A DNA stretch of 64,000 nt from Argentina anserina (GCF_933775445.1 NC_065876.1:28024001-28088000), one strand, 5' to 3'; numbered from the stretch's first letter, positions 25,044-36,173 are shown. The notes: generated by a model from the sequence alone, not told the origin. Numbers and translations: made by a program.

Positions 25044-25810
25044 AATTAATCTTCTTGAGGAGAGGGGAGTTCTACGGCTGCCGGTAAGTAGATTTGCCGG
25101 ACAAAGAAACGATTCCTGGTATGGTATGGGATTTGATGATAAAACCAATACCTACAAGATCGTATGTGTTAGTCAAGAACGAGATGGTGCTCTCAATACT
25201 ATTACAACACATGTTCTTGTATTGGGCACAAACTCGTGGCGACGAATATCCTCACTACCTCCTCGTTCATTGGACTGGATAGACAGCAGGGCAGTATGCG
25301 CAAATGGAGCTGTGCATTGGTGGGCACCAACAGGAACAAGATCTAATCATGGAATAGTTTCTTTCGACTTGAGGAGACAAGAGTTCTGTTGTACCCCTAT
25401 GCCTCCCTCATTAGAAAGCTTGAACAGGGACGATTATGAATCTCGTAGTTTATTTACTTTGAGGGGATGTTTGGCCATTGTGCAGACACAGAGTTCCTGC
25501 TATTCTAGCAGTACCGGTAAGAGGATGAGGGAAACGGAGATATGGGTGTTGAACGATTTTGATGAAAAACAGTGGGTGATTTAGCTACTACAAAAACAAA
25601 TTACCAGAAGATTTTCGATTAAATTTTGTACCGGGGGAATGGGAACATGGCATATTTTTCACGAGTCGCGGTTCATTGGAAACCTGGGTTTTCTTCATAG
25701 ATCTAAGGAATGGCTCCATCAATGGTGTACAATACGATGAGTATAAGGTTAGGGACTATCAATACACTCCACTAGGTCGTTGCGGTTTTTATGAGAACTG
25801 GCTACATTAA

Positions 25811-26330
25811 AAGATTATGGCGATTTGGAAGAGCTCATAAAGTGATTACCTGACCCAAACATTACAGTTTCTTGGTTAGAAAAGTAGAAGACAATGCACG
25901 AAGATATCACCTCTCTTTTCTTTTCTTTCTTGTTTTTTGCATATAAGATTGTAATTTGTATCTAGTTCTATGTGCATATCGATCTATTTTGGTGTCACAT
26001 CTTATTTAAGAGGCCAGAACATATGCATGTTTTCCTTTACAGAAAATGAGGTTTGATAGCCAGTTGGTTGAGTGGCCATGGAAAATGACATTTTCCGATC
26101 CAAATCGTTTTTAAAATATCTCGAAATTGCAGCTTACTGGAAACCTTACAGTTGAAGAACTTCCCTTTGGTAGTTTTTCCTTGTATCCCCTCCAATGAGT
26201 GATATGGTATCAAATGGCAATATTTCACCAAGACTAATGACAATAATTAAAACAAATTGCAATAGAGCTTGATTAGCCAGAAAGAGAACTATCTTGTTAG
26301 AAGTTCACCATCAGATAAAAACAATCTGGA
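25811..26330. other. Spacer between convergent F-box pseudogene and PPCS gene
   Basis: Contains 3-prime remnants of the F-box copy (homology to the paralog C-terminus continues to about 25852) and the probable 3-prime UTR of the minus-strand ligase gene. Nothing else is recognisable. Confidence 0.5.
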
Positions 26331-28902
26331 TCATAGATCCGAGTTCTCAACATAAGTGGAATGCCTCCCCACAAGAAGCTCAATAAGGGCGCTCTCCACA
26401 TCATCAACACCCAGAGACTTGTTTCGGCGAACTGAAATTTTTTCATTGCGGGTGACAACTACTACCTCTTCCTTTCGGCTCAAAAGCTCATTGGCTACAA
26501 CCATATGCATCTTGTACTTCCTAAGAGCAATATCGGCCTTCTCTAACAGGATCTTTGAATCTGTTTCTAGCTGTTTGGGAATATTAAATTTTTTTACTTT
26601 TTAGTCACAAAATTATACTACATCATGTCAGTTGGATGAACTAAGAGGCAAAAATTCAAAACCACTACACATTAAAGGTGTCTGACATTTTGTAGTAGAT
26701 AATCATGATTTGATCATATCAAAATGAAGTGCTTTCATTTAGACACAAGCTACAGTATAATGGAAAATAATTTCCTCTATACACCTACTCAACTTTTTCT
26801 ATTACCCAACTGACAATAGTCACAATACTAACAAATGGAAGTCTGAAACTGAGCTGAGAACTCTATTAAACGATACTCCATCAACAAAGTATTGAAGTCA
26901 TATTCAAATAATAAAAAACGAAGTATTTAAGTCATCAGGTTATACCACACCAAACCAATTATTGATATTAGTAAGGTAAAACAATTCCAAATCCACGTAT
27001 AGTAATCAGAACTCATGAAAAGATTACACTTTGATGGACAGGATTAGTGACTTAATGAAAAGCAGAAATTTCATGTCTAACCTTGAATGATATGCAGAAG
27101 GCCATTGGGGCCCATTCTTTCCTCAGCACTAAGAGCATCTTTGGCACCTGAACAAGTCGCATATCCAATGGACCAGACCCTGATTGAATTTTGTGCTCCG
27201 CCTGCACAAACATAGATCTTTTTATCTTAAAAGAAAATGAGAGATACACATGAAGTAGTATTTTATCCAAATGGCATCATCATTGCATATCAATGATAAC
27301 ACTATCAAAGCATGCTGCAAAACTTCCAGAGTTACATATTCTGCGACAAGCAATACTGATGCCAAAGGGATGGGTCATGTGATCTACATCTCGAAGTGTA
27401 GAATGCAGTCAGAAAACATAGTACAAAGCACATAAAGCAATTATTAATCATTACCATGCTCTCCCAAGGGACGTAGAAGTCAGATACTGCCGCTGCAAGA
27501 TAAAGCATGGCATGTGGTCCAATACTTCGCATTGTAAACGCAACCATTTGTAACATCTGCTCATTAACAAGGACCAATAGTCAGGCACAGAAGATATCCA
27601 ATTCTACCAGACACTTATTAGAATGTAAAATAAGGCAGGCAGCTTTAAGGTAGCCTTCATAGCTAACCTGGAGATACTCAAATATTGTTGTAAATGGAAG
27701 TTTCAGCAAGAGGCCGTCTGCTACTGCCTACAATTAGATACAAATAATATAGTTTAAATTGTCACACTGATCTATTGTTCAGCTATATATTGCACCATAT
27801 ACCAAGAGGATAAAAAAAATAACTATGGAACGAGCATATTTATATTATTCAATGCAAAAGAATAATAGTAAAGTGGTTCATACAGCATGAGTCTTAGTGA
27901 TAGCACTCGTCACTGCTTGTGAATGGGACTGGTGTACTGTGGAAAAAAAAATCTGTCATCTAAGCAGGAACTTGTTTTCATATTCACGGTATGTGTATTT
28001 ATATAACTCATATCACAAGGTAGTCAACACAGGATTATATAAAATTGCTAGGCCAATAGACTTTATAATCAGAGGAATCGGGCAAGAGGAGACAAGAATC
28101 CTCCTGTGTTCCACAAACTATATCAGGTCGTATAACAATAACTCAGATAGTCAAGCATTGTAAGGCAAACTTAATGGTTTAACCTCTCAACCATCATGAT
28201 CATATTATTCCACCATTGCTCCAAAATCTGATATCCTCATCTGCCTACCCTATCAATACCAGCTCAGTGTAGTCTTCTTCTCTTCCGTTTAATTTATATG
28301 CTAGTATTTAGGACTTGGCAGTAAGCAAAACATACACATGAACACAGAAACTAATTCTTTCATAGCCTACTAACAGAAGTTAAACCTGGAAGTGCTGGTT
28401 AATTCTAGTACCGATTGTTAAGAACGCAAAAAACTTCTAACATATGACTAACGATGTATCACTTGACCATGTATCACATGTCATATCCAAACTTAAGAGT
28501 TGGAAACATAATTAGTATTTGACTAAGGATATGCCTTTTTATCCCAAGTATCATAAGTGAACATATATAACCATAGCAGTACACTAAATACAGACCTTGA
28601 ATGTTTGACTCATCCTTAATTTCTAGACATTCAAGTAATGGATCATCGGGAAGAAATCTGCAATATGGTTGGCAAGTCCCCCTGCATAACATTTGCATTT
28701 TACCAACCATAAGAAACGCAATTCCCTTGTACCATTCAGAATTGCCGAAACAAATGCATCGTTAAAAAAAGGTGATAGAAACCATTAACATTACCTCCTG
28801 TAAAGAAAGATAACAGCATAGCCCGCCTTCAAAAAGTACCTGTAACAAAATATATATACAGAGTTACAGACAACTCCTATTGATATCAAATTAATTAAAA
28901 AT

Positions 28903-28938
<36 letters not shown>

Positions 28939-29315
28939 GTGAGTTTATGGCGGTATTACTCTGTGGAAGCTGCTCCTCTGTGACCTGAGCTGAAGTTGTC
29001 AATGTAGCGAACGCAACGTTGCTCCAGAGGAACCGTGGTGCCACCAGAGGTCACACAAACCACCCTCCTAGCTCCTCCATTTCCTACATCAAATCAAAAA
29101 CACCATATAGCTTTAATTTCAGAATCTTCTTAAAAAAAAAACAGAAACTAAGATTGAATAGAATTGGAAACATTAAAGAAGTGAACACCGGAAGGCGGGG
29201 AATGGTTTCTAAAAAAGGCATCAAGTTTTGCAGTGACATCATCTCTGTTCTTTAGAGGAGGAGCCGAGTCGAAAAAGGATCTGATTTCTGCATCCAGCCC
29301 ATTTGATAACGCCAT
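26331..29315 (-). CDS. COAB: Phosphopantothenate-cysteine ligase (PPCS)
   Basis: Nine exons in transcript order: 29315-29189, 29083-28960, 28839-28795, 28681-28596, 27936-27884, 27727-27668, 27556-27455, 27201-27082 and 26570-26331. All have GT/AG borders and continuous phase, giving 318 aa. The enzyme joins cysteine to 4-phosphopantothenate, the second step from pantothenate to coenzyme A. Diagnostic segments are [19 protein letters not shown] and [11 protein letters not shown] (nucleotide-binding part, about residues 45-80), [11 protein letters not shown] (about 190-200) and the conserved [12 protein letters not shown] near residue 260. Length and order match eukaryotic PPCS, a cytosolic homodimer separate from the decarboxylase, unlike the fused bacterial CoaBC. 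The start ATG (29315) is preceded by an in-frame open stretch without ATG. Intron 4 is the longest (about 660 bp). Confidence 0.95.
28906..28935. repeat. (AT)n microsatellite in PPCS intron 2
   Basis: About 15 AT units within the intron, 25 bases downstream of the donor. Likely length-variable. Confidence 0.9.
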
Positions 29316-29709
29316 TTTGAAATTCCCTGTAACCGACACAATGACAGGTGAAGCTGAATAACAAACATCCAAAAAAACCAACCAAACTGAGCGGCTTCAA
29401 AATGAGTTCAGTGACTTGAATGTCAGTAAACAAATTGAGATTGAATCGGTTGAAGTGGGAAAACTGAAAGTAACTTTGGAAGAAGAAGAAGAAGCCGAAC
29501 CTGTAAGATGAAGATGAAGATGAAGAGGAGCTGAAGGTGGATTGGGTATTTTCTGGAGAAGAAGTAGGTGAGTCCAGAGAACCTGTGATGGCTAATTTAT
29601 AGCTTTTCCTTGGGGGTCTAAAGTTGACGGCGCCGACTAAAAGTAAAGGGTTTGGTAACGCCGTCAAAAGTAAATTTTGGTAGAAAGGTAAAAAAGGATA
29701 AACGGGAAT

Positions 29710-29781
29710 TGAACCCGACGTGAATCGAACACGCAACCTTCTGATCTGGAGTCAGACGCGCTACCATTGCGCCACGGATCC
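29710..29781 (-). tRNA. tRNA-Trp (CCA)
   Basis: A 72-nt cloverleaf on the minus strand begins GGATCCGTGGCGCAATGG, has the anticodon loop ACTCCAGA (anticodon CCA) and the T-loop GTTCGATTC. The acceptor stem GGATCCG pairs with CGGGTTC (allowing G-U), discriminator A. It agrees with the plant nuclear tRNA-Trp. A T run (minus strand, 29688-29693) downstream would end Pol III transcription. It has no intron. It lies about 400 bp upstream of the PPCS start codon, on the same strand. Confidence 0.97.
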
Positions 29782-30255
29782 TGTTGCTCACTACCTGGTT
29801 TGTGGGGAAATATTTAGCTTCATTTTCTTCAGAGGATTCCGATATTTTGTTGGAAGTTAATATATACGCATTTTTCAATTAAAAAAACGTCGTCTGGTTA
29901 CGTGGCAATCTCTATAACACCGACTCAGTTTGGAACTCAGTTTAAAGACGGAAGGGGATCATTGTCTTCAGAACTGCCGGCTGTTAGGGTTTGTCACTCG
30001 TATAGTAATCGGATGTCCGGTGTCGGCGAATCGGATCGGAGGTCCATTGCGACCAAGAGATACAAGGTATGATTTAGATTTCCTTGTCGAACAAAGTCAT
30101 CGAGTGCCAAATGGATATCTATACCTTTTCATGATCGGTTTGAGATTTAGATTTCCTGTTGTAATCTGAATAGGAGATTTTGCTTATTTAACAAGGAGAT
30201 TTATGGTTTGAGCATTACTGGTAACTGAAATTAGTTGTGTTGAAAACAAAAAAAA

Positions 30256-31206
30256 ATGGAGGGAGAGAGTGGGCGGCTGTTGGAGCTACCGGTCGATACA
30301 CTGGTGGATATCCTTTTGAGAGTGCCTGCAAAGTCAGTGGGCTGCATCAAATGTGTGTCGAAGACCTTGTTGAAGACCGTGAGCGACGTCTCTTTCTCTA
30401 CACTTCACACGCGTTTATGGGCTGCTGCTGCTGATCAAGTGCCTCGACTCATGTTTTGCTCTCGCCATGAGAATCTATTGAGTTTGCAATCGGTGAAATA
30501 CAAGGACAATGCCTTAACAAAAGGAAGATATACAATCAATGTCTCGTCACCCACTGACACTGAGGCGAATGTGCGTTTTGTTTTCCACAACATTGTTTGC
30601 TTGGTATTCTCCGGTGAAGGAGATTCCATGTTAGTTAACTCTCTTGGGGAAAGGGGAGTTCTACGGCTGCCCGAATGTATTTTTGCCAGACAGGAGAGAT
30701 TTTCCCGAGTAAATCCCCGTTGTTGGTTTGGTATGGCATTTGATGATAGAACCAGTACATACAAAGTTTTATGTGTTACTTCTGAAAAAGATTATCAAAT
30801 TAGACATGGAGCAATGAGAGTACATGTTCTTGTATTGGGTACGAACTCGTGGAGACAGATATCCTCACTCCCTCCTCCTGAGTTCAGCTGGATACCCATA
30901 GTCGACAAGCCGACATGCACAAATGGAGCTGTGCATTGGTTGACAGGAACAGAATGTGATCGAATAGTTTCTTTCGACTTCAGGAGAGAAGAGTTCTGTT
31001 GGACCCCTTCTCCTCCCGCATTACAACAAAGCTCGAAGGAGGACTGGATGGAATCGAGAATGTGTTTGTTTACTTTGAAAGGCTGTTTGGCCATTCTGAG
31101 GACAAAGAGTTTCTGGTCATTTAGCAGTGGTAAGATCAGGAATATCGAGATATGGGTGTTGAAAGATTTCAATCAAGAAGAAAGACTGGGAGATGTACTA
31201 CAATAA
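30256..31206 (+). CDS. F-box protein, paralog of the split copy at 19 kb; C-terminus frameshifted
   Basis: An intronless frame of 316 aa from ATG 30256. The F-box lies at residues 9-50 (ELPVDTLVDILLRVPAKSVG, CIKCVSKTLLKTV), followed by an F-box-associated domain with LGTNSWRQISSLPPPEFSW, TNGAVHWLTG and IVSFDFRREEFCWTPSPP. F-box proteins recruit substrates to SCF ubiquitin ligases through SKP1. The frame ends at TAA 31204-31206, but homologous sequence continues in the +1 frame (from about 31184) to TAA 31496-31498 with VEEWEHGIYCTNYN and DYGDLEDAHQVI. The expected family length (about 410 aa) is reached only across this shift. The split copy at 25582 breaks at the same place. It is either a functional shortened protein or a recently broken gene. 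Confidence 0.85.
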   Translation: MEGESGRLLELPVDTLVDILLRVPAKSVGCIKCVSKTLLKTVSDVSFSTLHTRLWAAAADQVPRLMFCSRHENLLSLQSVKYKDNALTKGRYTINVSSPTDTEANVRFVFHNIVCLVFSGEGDSMLVNSLGERGVLRLPECIFARQERFSRVNPRCWFGMAFDDRTSTYKVLCVTSEKDYQIRHGAMRVHVLVLGTNSWRQISSLPPPEFSWIPIVDKPTCTNGAVHWLTGTECDRIVSFDFRREEFCWTPSPPALQQSSKEDWMESRMCLFTLKGCLAILRTKSFWSFSSGKIRNIEIWVLKDFNQEERLGDVLQ

Positions 31207-31498
31207 CAAGATACCACCAGACTGTTTCCCCTTTGAGGTTTATTGTGCTCGGGTGGAGGAATGGGAACATGGCATATATTGCACGAATTACAATTGTCAG
31301 GAGATTTCTGTTTTCTTTATAGATGTAAGATCTGGCTTTGTCAATCTTGTGGTATACCCATTAGGTGGTGTTACTGCAGGGGCCTCAACAGTTATTTATG
31401 ATGAATATCTATGGATGTACAGTTATTCTGAGACCTTTATTTCCTTGAAAGATTATGGTGATTTGGAGGATGCTCATCAAGTGATTACCCGATGTTAA
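31184..31498 (+). pseudogene. Out-of-frame C-terminal part of the F-box gene
   Basis: Frame +2 from GAC-TGG at 31184 to TAA 31496-31498 encodes about 104 residues that continue the F-box-associated domain (DWEMYYNNKIPPD, FFIDVRSGFVNLVVYP). It has no lesions of its own. The shift lies within 31178-31184 in an AGAAGAAAGA run. Confidence 0.8.
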
Positions 31499-33226
31499 GA
31501 TATGGCGATTTGGAGACTCATGTACCTGATTCAAGATTATAGAGCTTCTTGGCTCGAACTCTTTTTTTTTTCTTTTTTATGTTTATTAGTTGGTAACTTT
31601 ATTCCAATATATGATTATATGTCATATGGATCTATTTTACATTTAGATTATTTTTTCGCTACTACAACTCTGAAAAGACTTGGGGTTGTTTTATTTTCAA
31701 GCTTTCACCAGTTTTGAGCCCAGCCATTCCCATATTAGCGAAATTGCTGACTTGCTGCTCATAATAACCCCAGTTTATAACTTCATTGGATGTTAGTAAG
31801 AATTTTACGTAGGACGCTGCCCTGCTTGCTTCTAACCATCTTTTTTTTTTCTGTGGACTTGGTCTTCTGGGTTCTGAAACATAGTCTTGTTCTTGTTTGG
31901 GTTCACTGTCCTCTTTAGCGTGACTTGAGAATTCTCATTATGTTTAGATGTAGGCTTCATTGCTTGCTTTGACCGTGTAATCTAGCGTGAATATGTCCTA
32001 ATACTTGATCAATATTCATATGAAATCTCCAACAAAATGTTATGTTTTCTCTAGAATGCAAATGTCAGTCCTGTAGCAGTGTCTTTAAGTCTTTAATTAT
32101 TGGGTTTTGGTATATTGAGGAAGACGATAGGCATTTGTGATGCAGGGAAGTTAGAAATGAAAAATTGTGTTACAATCGTTGGTGTGTGTGTGCGTGATGG
32201 TGGTACACCATGTGTTCACTAAATGCATGGACCATCATAAAATAGCAAATTTCATTAATGATTAGAATTACAAAGTTAGAGCAAATTATACCACGCCTTC
32301 TTACCACCCTTTAGAAACAGAACTTTCAGCAGGGGTTCAGTGTTTCAAGACACTGATCTGTTATTATTCATGTCCACATATGAACTCTTGAAAAGTGACA
32401 TAATAAAAGTACTCAAACAACTTTGAAAGTAACATAATAGATGCATTGAAACAACTTTAAAGTATCTCGGACAGAACATATTGGTTCTATGAGTTTACAC
32501 TGCCAAATTTGCTGAGATGAATTTTACAAATCCAAATCTACAGAGGCTGCATGTTCTTACTTCACCAACAGTGCCAAATAGTACCACATATCACACCACA
32601 GAATATATCCTCTCTAAAATTTAGTACAAACAGAAAGTGGCTGCCTGTTCTTACTTCACCAACAGTGCCAAATAGTACCACAGAATATTGATTCTACGAT
32701 GTGCTAATATGAATTTACAATCCTCTGCAATTTTTCTTACAGTAGAAAGATGTTGCATGTTCTCACTTCAAGGCCTTCAGTCACCAACCATCTCTTGTGC
32801 TCTTGCAATGACCATACTCTAATATTATCCTGCAAATTCACAACATGTTATTCGTTACATATAATGAATTGCCTTTTGCAACATATTAAAGCCATCCAAA
32901 TTGAATAAGACAACTAGAGAAGGGGTTGGGGAGGCACAAATTATTCAACCTGATAGCAGGGGAAACACGATAATATGGCTCTGGGTTGGCGAGACACAGA
33001 GGAATTAACCAAGGAAACTATCATCAGACATGATATAAACACCTTAGATTCTTACAAAAATTTGCAAAGAACAATGTATTTATGTACCTTCAATTCTTAG
33101 AGCTGCTGACACTCCCCAGGAGAATGAAAACTCCGTGTGAATGGAATTGCAAGGATGTCACTACGGTCAAAAAACCTTTGACCATGTAATCTAGCGTGTG
33201 GTTGTTTACACTGGTTTAGGGTTTAG
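31499..33226. other. Intergenic with local duplications
   Basis: F-box 3-prime flank, then spacer. A 60-bp block starting CTGCATGTTCTTACTTCACC near 32548 recurs near 32641, and a third partial copy (TTGCATGTTCTCACTTC) lies near 32752. A 22-nt string TTTGACCGTGTAATCTAGCGTG at 31968-31989 recurs with one change at 33177-33198, 29 bases before the inverted duplication. No gene is seen. Confidence 0.6.
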
Positions 33227-33550
33227 GGTGTTTGTGGTGGCATTGTATGTAATCAAGGCTTCCCTAACCTCATTACCCCTGGTAACTCTTCCCATCCAAA
33301 CAAAAGAACCAAAAGTAAATGCCCCTGGCACTCCTTCCAGAATTTGGTACTGCTGGTTATTTTCATTCCTTGGGCCACCACAAACACCTTGGGCCATTTG
33401 GCTATATTTCCCTACACACTAACCAGTGGAGGGAAGTGCTGTTCATGAGGAATGAAAATAACCAGCAGTACCAAATTCTGGAAGGAGTGCCAGGGGCATT
33501 TACTTTTGGTTCTTTTGTTTGGATGGGAAGAGTCACCTTGGGCCACTTGT
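33227..33550. repeat. Rearranged inverted duplication of the neighbouring F-box gene
   Basis: Arm A (33227-33370, 144 bp) is an identical copy of 33773-33916 of the F-box gene in the same orientation. Arm B (about 33389-33533) is an inverted copy of gene bases about 33831-33970, with one base lost. The overlap gives a perfect 86-bp inverted repeat (33285-33370 against 33448-33533) around a 77-base loop, which itself carries a short inverted piece (33371-33393). Arm B then jumps to CACCTTGGGCCACTTG, joining two gene parts that are 50-odd bases apart, and runs straight into the last codons of the gene. A transcript across it would fold into a long hairpin. An assembly or cloning artefact is possible. 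Confidence 0.9.
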
Positions 33551-34492
33551 TTACAGAGTGTGTGATATTCCATGCCAGCACAGAGGTTGAAATGAAACCC
33601 CAGATGGGTATCCTCTAACAAGTACGCGCTCAAAATGATCTTCTCCGGTAAGGTTGTTGATGCGCCAGAAACAATTGGTTCCTATACCATAAACAGCAGC
33701 CGATTCAGGGCCGATGTTCACCACCCTTAGGAACATACCACACATGTTATCAGGGAGATGCAAGTGGCCCAAGGTGTTTGTGGTGGCATTGTATGTAATC
33801 AAGGCTTCCCTAACCTCATTACCCCTGGTAACTCTTCCCATCCAAACAAAAGAACCAAAAGTAAATGCCCCTGGCACTCCTTCCAGAATTTGGTACTGCT
33901 GGTTATTTTCATTCCTCATGAACAGCACTTCCCTCCACTGGTTAGTGTGTAGGGAAAATATAGCCAAATGGCGCATTGAAGAATGCAGAACCTTAACAAC
34001 AGTGAGAGAGGGGACACTGTGCATGATCTGGTACCCAAAAGCATATGATCTGAAGGGACGAGTGTCTCCTATCACAATCTTGTACCTCCGCGTCAGCGGG
34101 TTAAGGATGAAAACTTGTTCAGTGCGGTCCATCATGCATACTAAACCTCCATTAGAGCCAACTAATGTACTCACCGGAAAATGAATTTGTGGACACTGCA
34201 CTCGTGTTAGAACTGGGCACAATTCCCTGTGATTCTCCTGAACCAAATGATTATTATCGATCAGCCCCATTGAGTGCAGAGAGTTATCTATGATGAACAG
34301 GGACTGTACCGTTAGATGCCTTTCAACATTTAAATCTCTTTCATATAGCCTCCTGATGAAATCTGGACACAGAATAATCTCCCTCCACCGCTTCGAGATT
34401 CTCTGAAGTCCTGCCAGTCTCTCCAACGTATGACCAATGAAAATATCGTGCATGAACTGGCCTATTTCGTGTAAATTGAAGTAGTCTGACAT
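33551..34492 (-). CDS. F-box-like protein with F-box-associated domain
   Basis: An uninterrupted 313-aa frame from ATG 34492 to TAA 33551-33553. The N-terminus (residues about 5-50, HDIFIGHTLERLAGLQRISKR, WREIILCPDFIRRLY) has the helix pattern and W-R spacing of an F-box but lacks the usual LPxE/D start, so SKP1 binding is uncertain. The rest fits an F-box-associated beta-propeller-like region (STLVGSNGGLVCM, FILNPLTRRYKIV, FSLHTNQWREVLF, GAFTFGSFVWMGR). A splice acceptor CTTGCAG ends one base before the ATG, so the leader contains an intron. The last residues are coded right at the edge of the inverted duplication, so the original C-terminus may have been altered (CWHGISHTL then stop). Confidence 0.8.
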   Translation of the reverse strand: MSDYFNLHEIGQFMHDIFIGHTLERLAGLQRISKRWREIILCPDFIRRLYERDLNVERHLTVQSLFIIDNSLHSMGLIDNNHLVQENHRELCPVLTRVQCPQIHFPVSTLVGSNGGLVCMMDRTEQVFILNPLTRRYKIVIGDTRPFRSYAFGYQIMHSVPSLTVVKVLHSSMRHLAIFSLHTNQWREVLFMRNENNQQYQILEGVPGAFTFGSFVWMGRVTRGNEVREALITYNATTNTLGHLHLPDNMCGMFLRVVNIGPESAAVYGIGTNCFWRINNLTGEDHFERVLVRGYPSGVSFQPLCWHGISHTL

Positions 34493-36080
34493 CCTGCAAG
34501 TTGAGAGAGTCTCATTAGTCGAGTGATTGCTAACATGCTTCCAACTTACGTTATAAGAAAGGAAACGACCACAAGCACAATTTATCCTTTGAAATCACAA
34601 CCACACCAAGATCATCATATAACAAAAACGTCCCTGAATCTACCCAGGTCTAGAATGTTAGAACCCAACAAATACCCAAAAATATCAACTGTTTATACAT
34701 TGTATAAGCTGTACGAAAGAGATCAATAAACTATGAAGGCGACGGGTGGCTGAAACTCTAAAGTGTCAGTAAATGTATAGGGAAATGTTTCAAACAGACT
34801 ACAACTTTGTAATAGCTCCAGGCATTAGTTTCATAACCCAAATGACTGAGAGCATTCCTTTTAGCATATGGATAAAATAGATCATAATCAACAGAAAGAA
34901 ATGGCAACAAATGTACACGCAGAAGTTCAAAACAGCTTAAAACTGTGTAAGAGCTACTAGCGGTATGTCCACTAGTCTCAAATTACTCAGAGCTATTGTT
35001 AAGATTGCTAAATAATCAAATCAAACAGAACTTTCAGCTACATTTTCTTTGCCCATGAAAAATCGTCCCACCTGCCCCACTCCAGCATAAGGCTGATTGT
35101 GGTTATGGTTGCAAATGCATGAGCATATTGGACCATACAGTCCATTGGAAGAACATAGGAATCCATTAACCTTTTGAAATAGTCGAGCAAAAGAATACTT
35201 GCACCATAGGTAAACATAGGGATATTGCAATCTACATACCAAATTTGAGTGATTCAAGGAAGAGTTGAATCAGGAATATAAATCGGTGTCTAAATGGGAA
35301 GGACATAAAAACAGATTTCAATGATATAGAAGCATTCCAAAATCTAAGCAGTCGACAGTGAAATATCATCAATGAAAGAAAGTCACAGTTGGGCAGACAA
35401 AATAGACTCTGAAGAAGCCATCCCAGATATCCAATTCTTTGGAGCCGATGCAGACAAAAGTGCAAAGCAGATTCAAAAGAAGTTTAATGTCCATTTTTGA
35501 AGGATTATAGATCTATGTGTCCAAACTTGAGTTGATTCTTTTAGACGATGATTCTTTAAAACAAGAAATGCAAAAACGAAAGCTGCAGCCTTTGCAGCAA
35601 TGTGATACCTGTTGACTGGGATTCTAAGACTGAATCAATGTACGTTTGAATTGGGTAATGCATCAGAACAGAATTGAACCATATTGAAACAGCAAGTAAA
35701 AACTCACTGAGCTATATACATCTCTGAATCTACCCGGGTCTAGAGTTCCAGAACCCAACAACAACACCCCTGAATCAAAATTTATCCAATAAAAATCACA
35801 ACCACACCAAGATTACCATATAACTAAAGCTCCCTGAATCTATTCAGGTCTAGAATGTCAGAACCCAACTAAGTATTAGTTCAAAAAACCACAACCTTAA
35901 CAGTGCTGAACCAAAATGAAGGAAATACGAACAATAAAACCATGGAGTTTGGCACAATAGTAAAAGATTCAAGAACAGGGAGCCATATAACTAAACAACC
36001 CTGGAAAGACAAAATGAATACTTGGGGCGGTTTCACTGAAAATTGCATTCGCGGGGAAGATGGGGGGTTTTATAGTCTTG
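34493..36080 (-). promoter_or_regulatory. Leader intron and promoter region of the minus-strand F-box-like gene
   Basis: The acceptor at 34494 and a TATA box (TATAAAA on the minus strand, 36068-36074) suggest a transcript start near 36040 and a leader intron of about 1.4 kb. The interval has no coding frame of note. It contains a repeated motif: CTGAATCTACCCAGGTCTAG near 34633, a near copy near 35724 and a third near 35833, the first and third preceded by CACAACCACACCAAGAT. Exon borders of the leader are not resolved. Confidence 0.45.
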
Positions 36081-36173
36081 GGTCCAACGGGTCGGGGCAG
36101 ACCCGGGGCTTATATGTGTGCCCGAGTCCAATCACAAAATACTTCTAATAAAATATAATATTCAGCAAAACAA

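Larger units (their letters stand above)
19215..25810 (+). pseudogene. F-box gene split by a Ty1/copia element
   Basis: The 5-prime part (19215-19662) encodes an N-terminal F-box (MELPIETLVDILLRLPAKSV, about residue 31 on) of the SCF substrate-receptor type. The frame resumes directly after the right LTR (25049-25584) with an F-box-associated domain (WYGMGFDDKTNTYKIV, LGTNSWRRISSLP, ANGAVHWW). Apart from the insertion and its 5-bp duplication, the reading frame passes the junction without loss. A TAG at 25582-25584 ends that frame; homologous C-terminal sequence continues in the next frame to TAA at 25808-25810, so there is a second lesion. The close paralog at 30256 shares the protein and upstream sequence (19043-19143 against 30082-30180). 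An upstream ATG at 19165 opens only a short different frame. A truncated 5-prime product could still be made into the LTR (stop at 19683-19685). Confidence 0.9.

Noticed and set aside
26356..26604. 82-aa plus frame
   Set aside because: Antisense of the last PPCS exon.
29239..29736. 165-aa minus frame upstream of PPCS
   Set aside because: It covers the PPCS leader and reaches the tRNA-Trp region; Ser/Phe-rich low-complexity sequence without a family match.
29618..29878. 86-aa minus frame with RGAMVARLTPDQKVACSIHV
   Set aside because: It is a translation of the tRNA-Trp gene.
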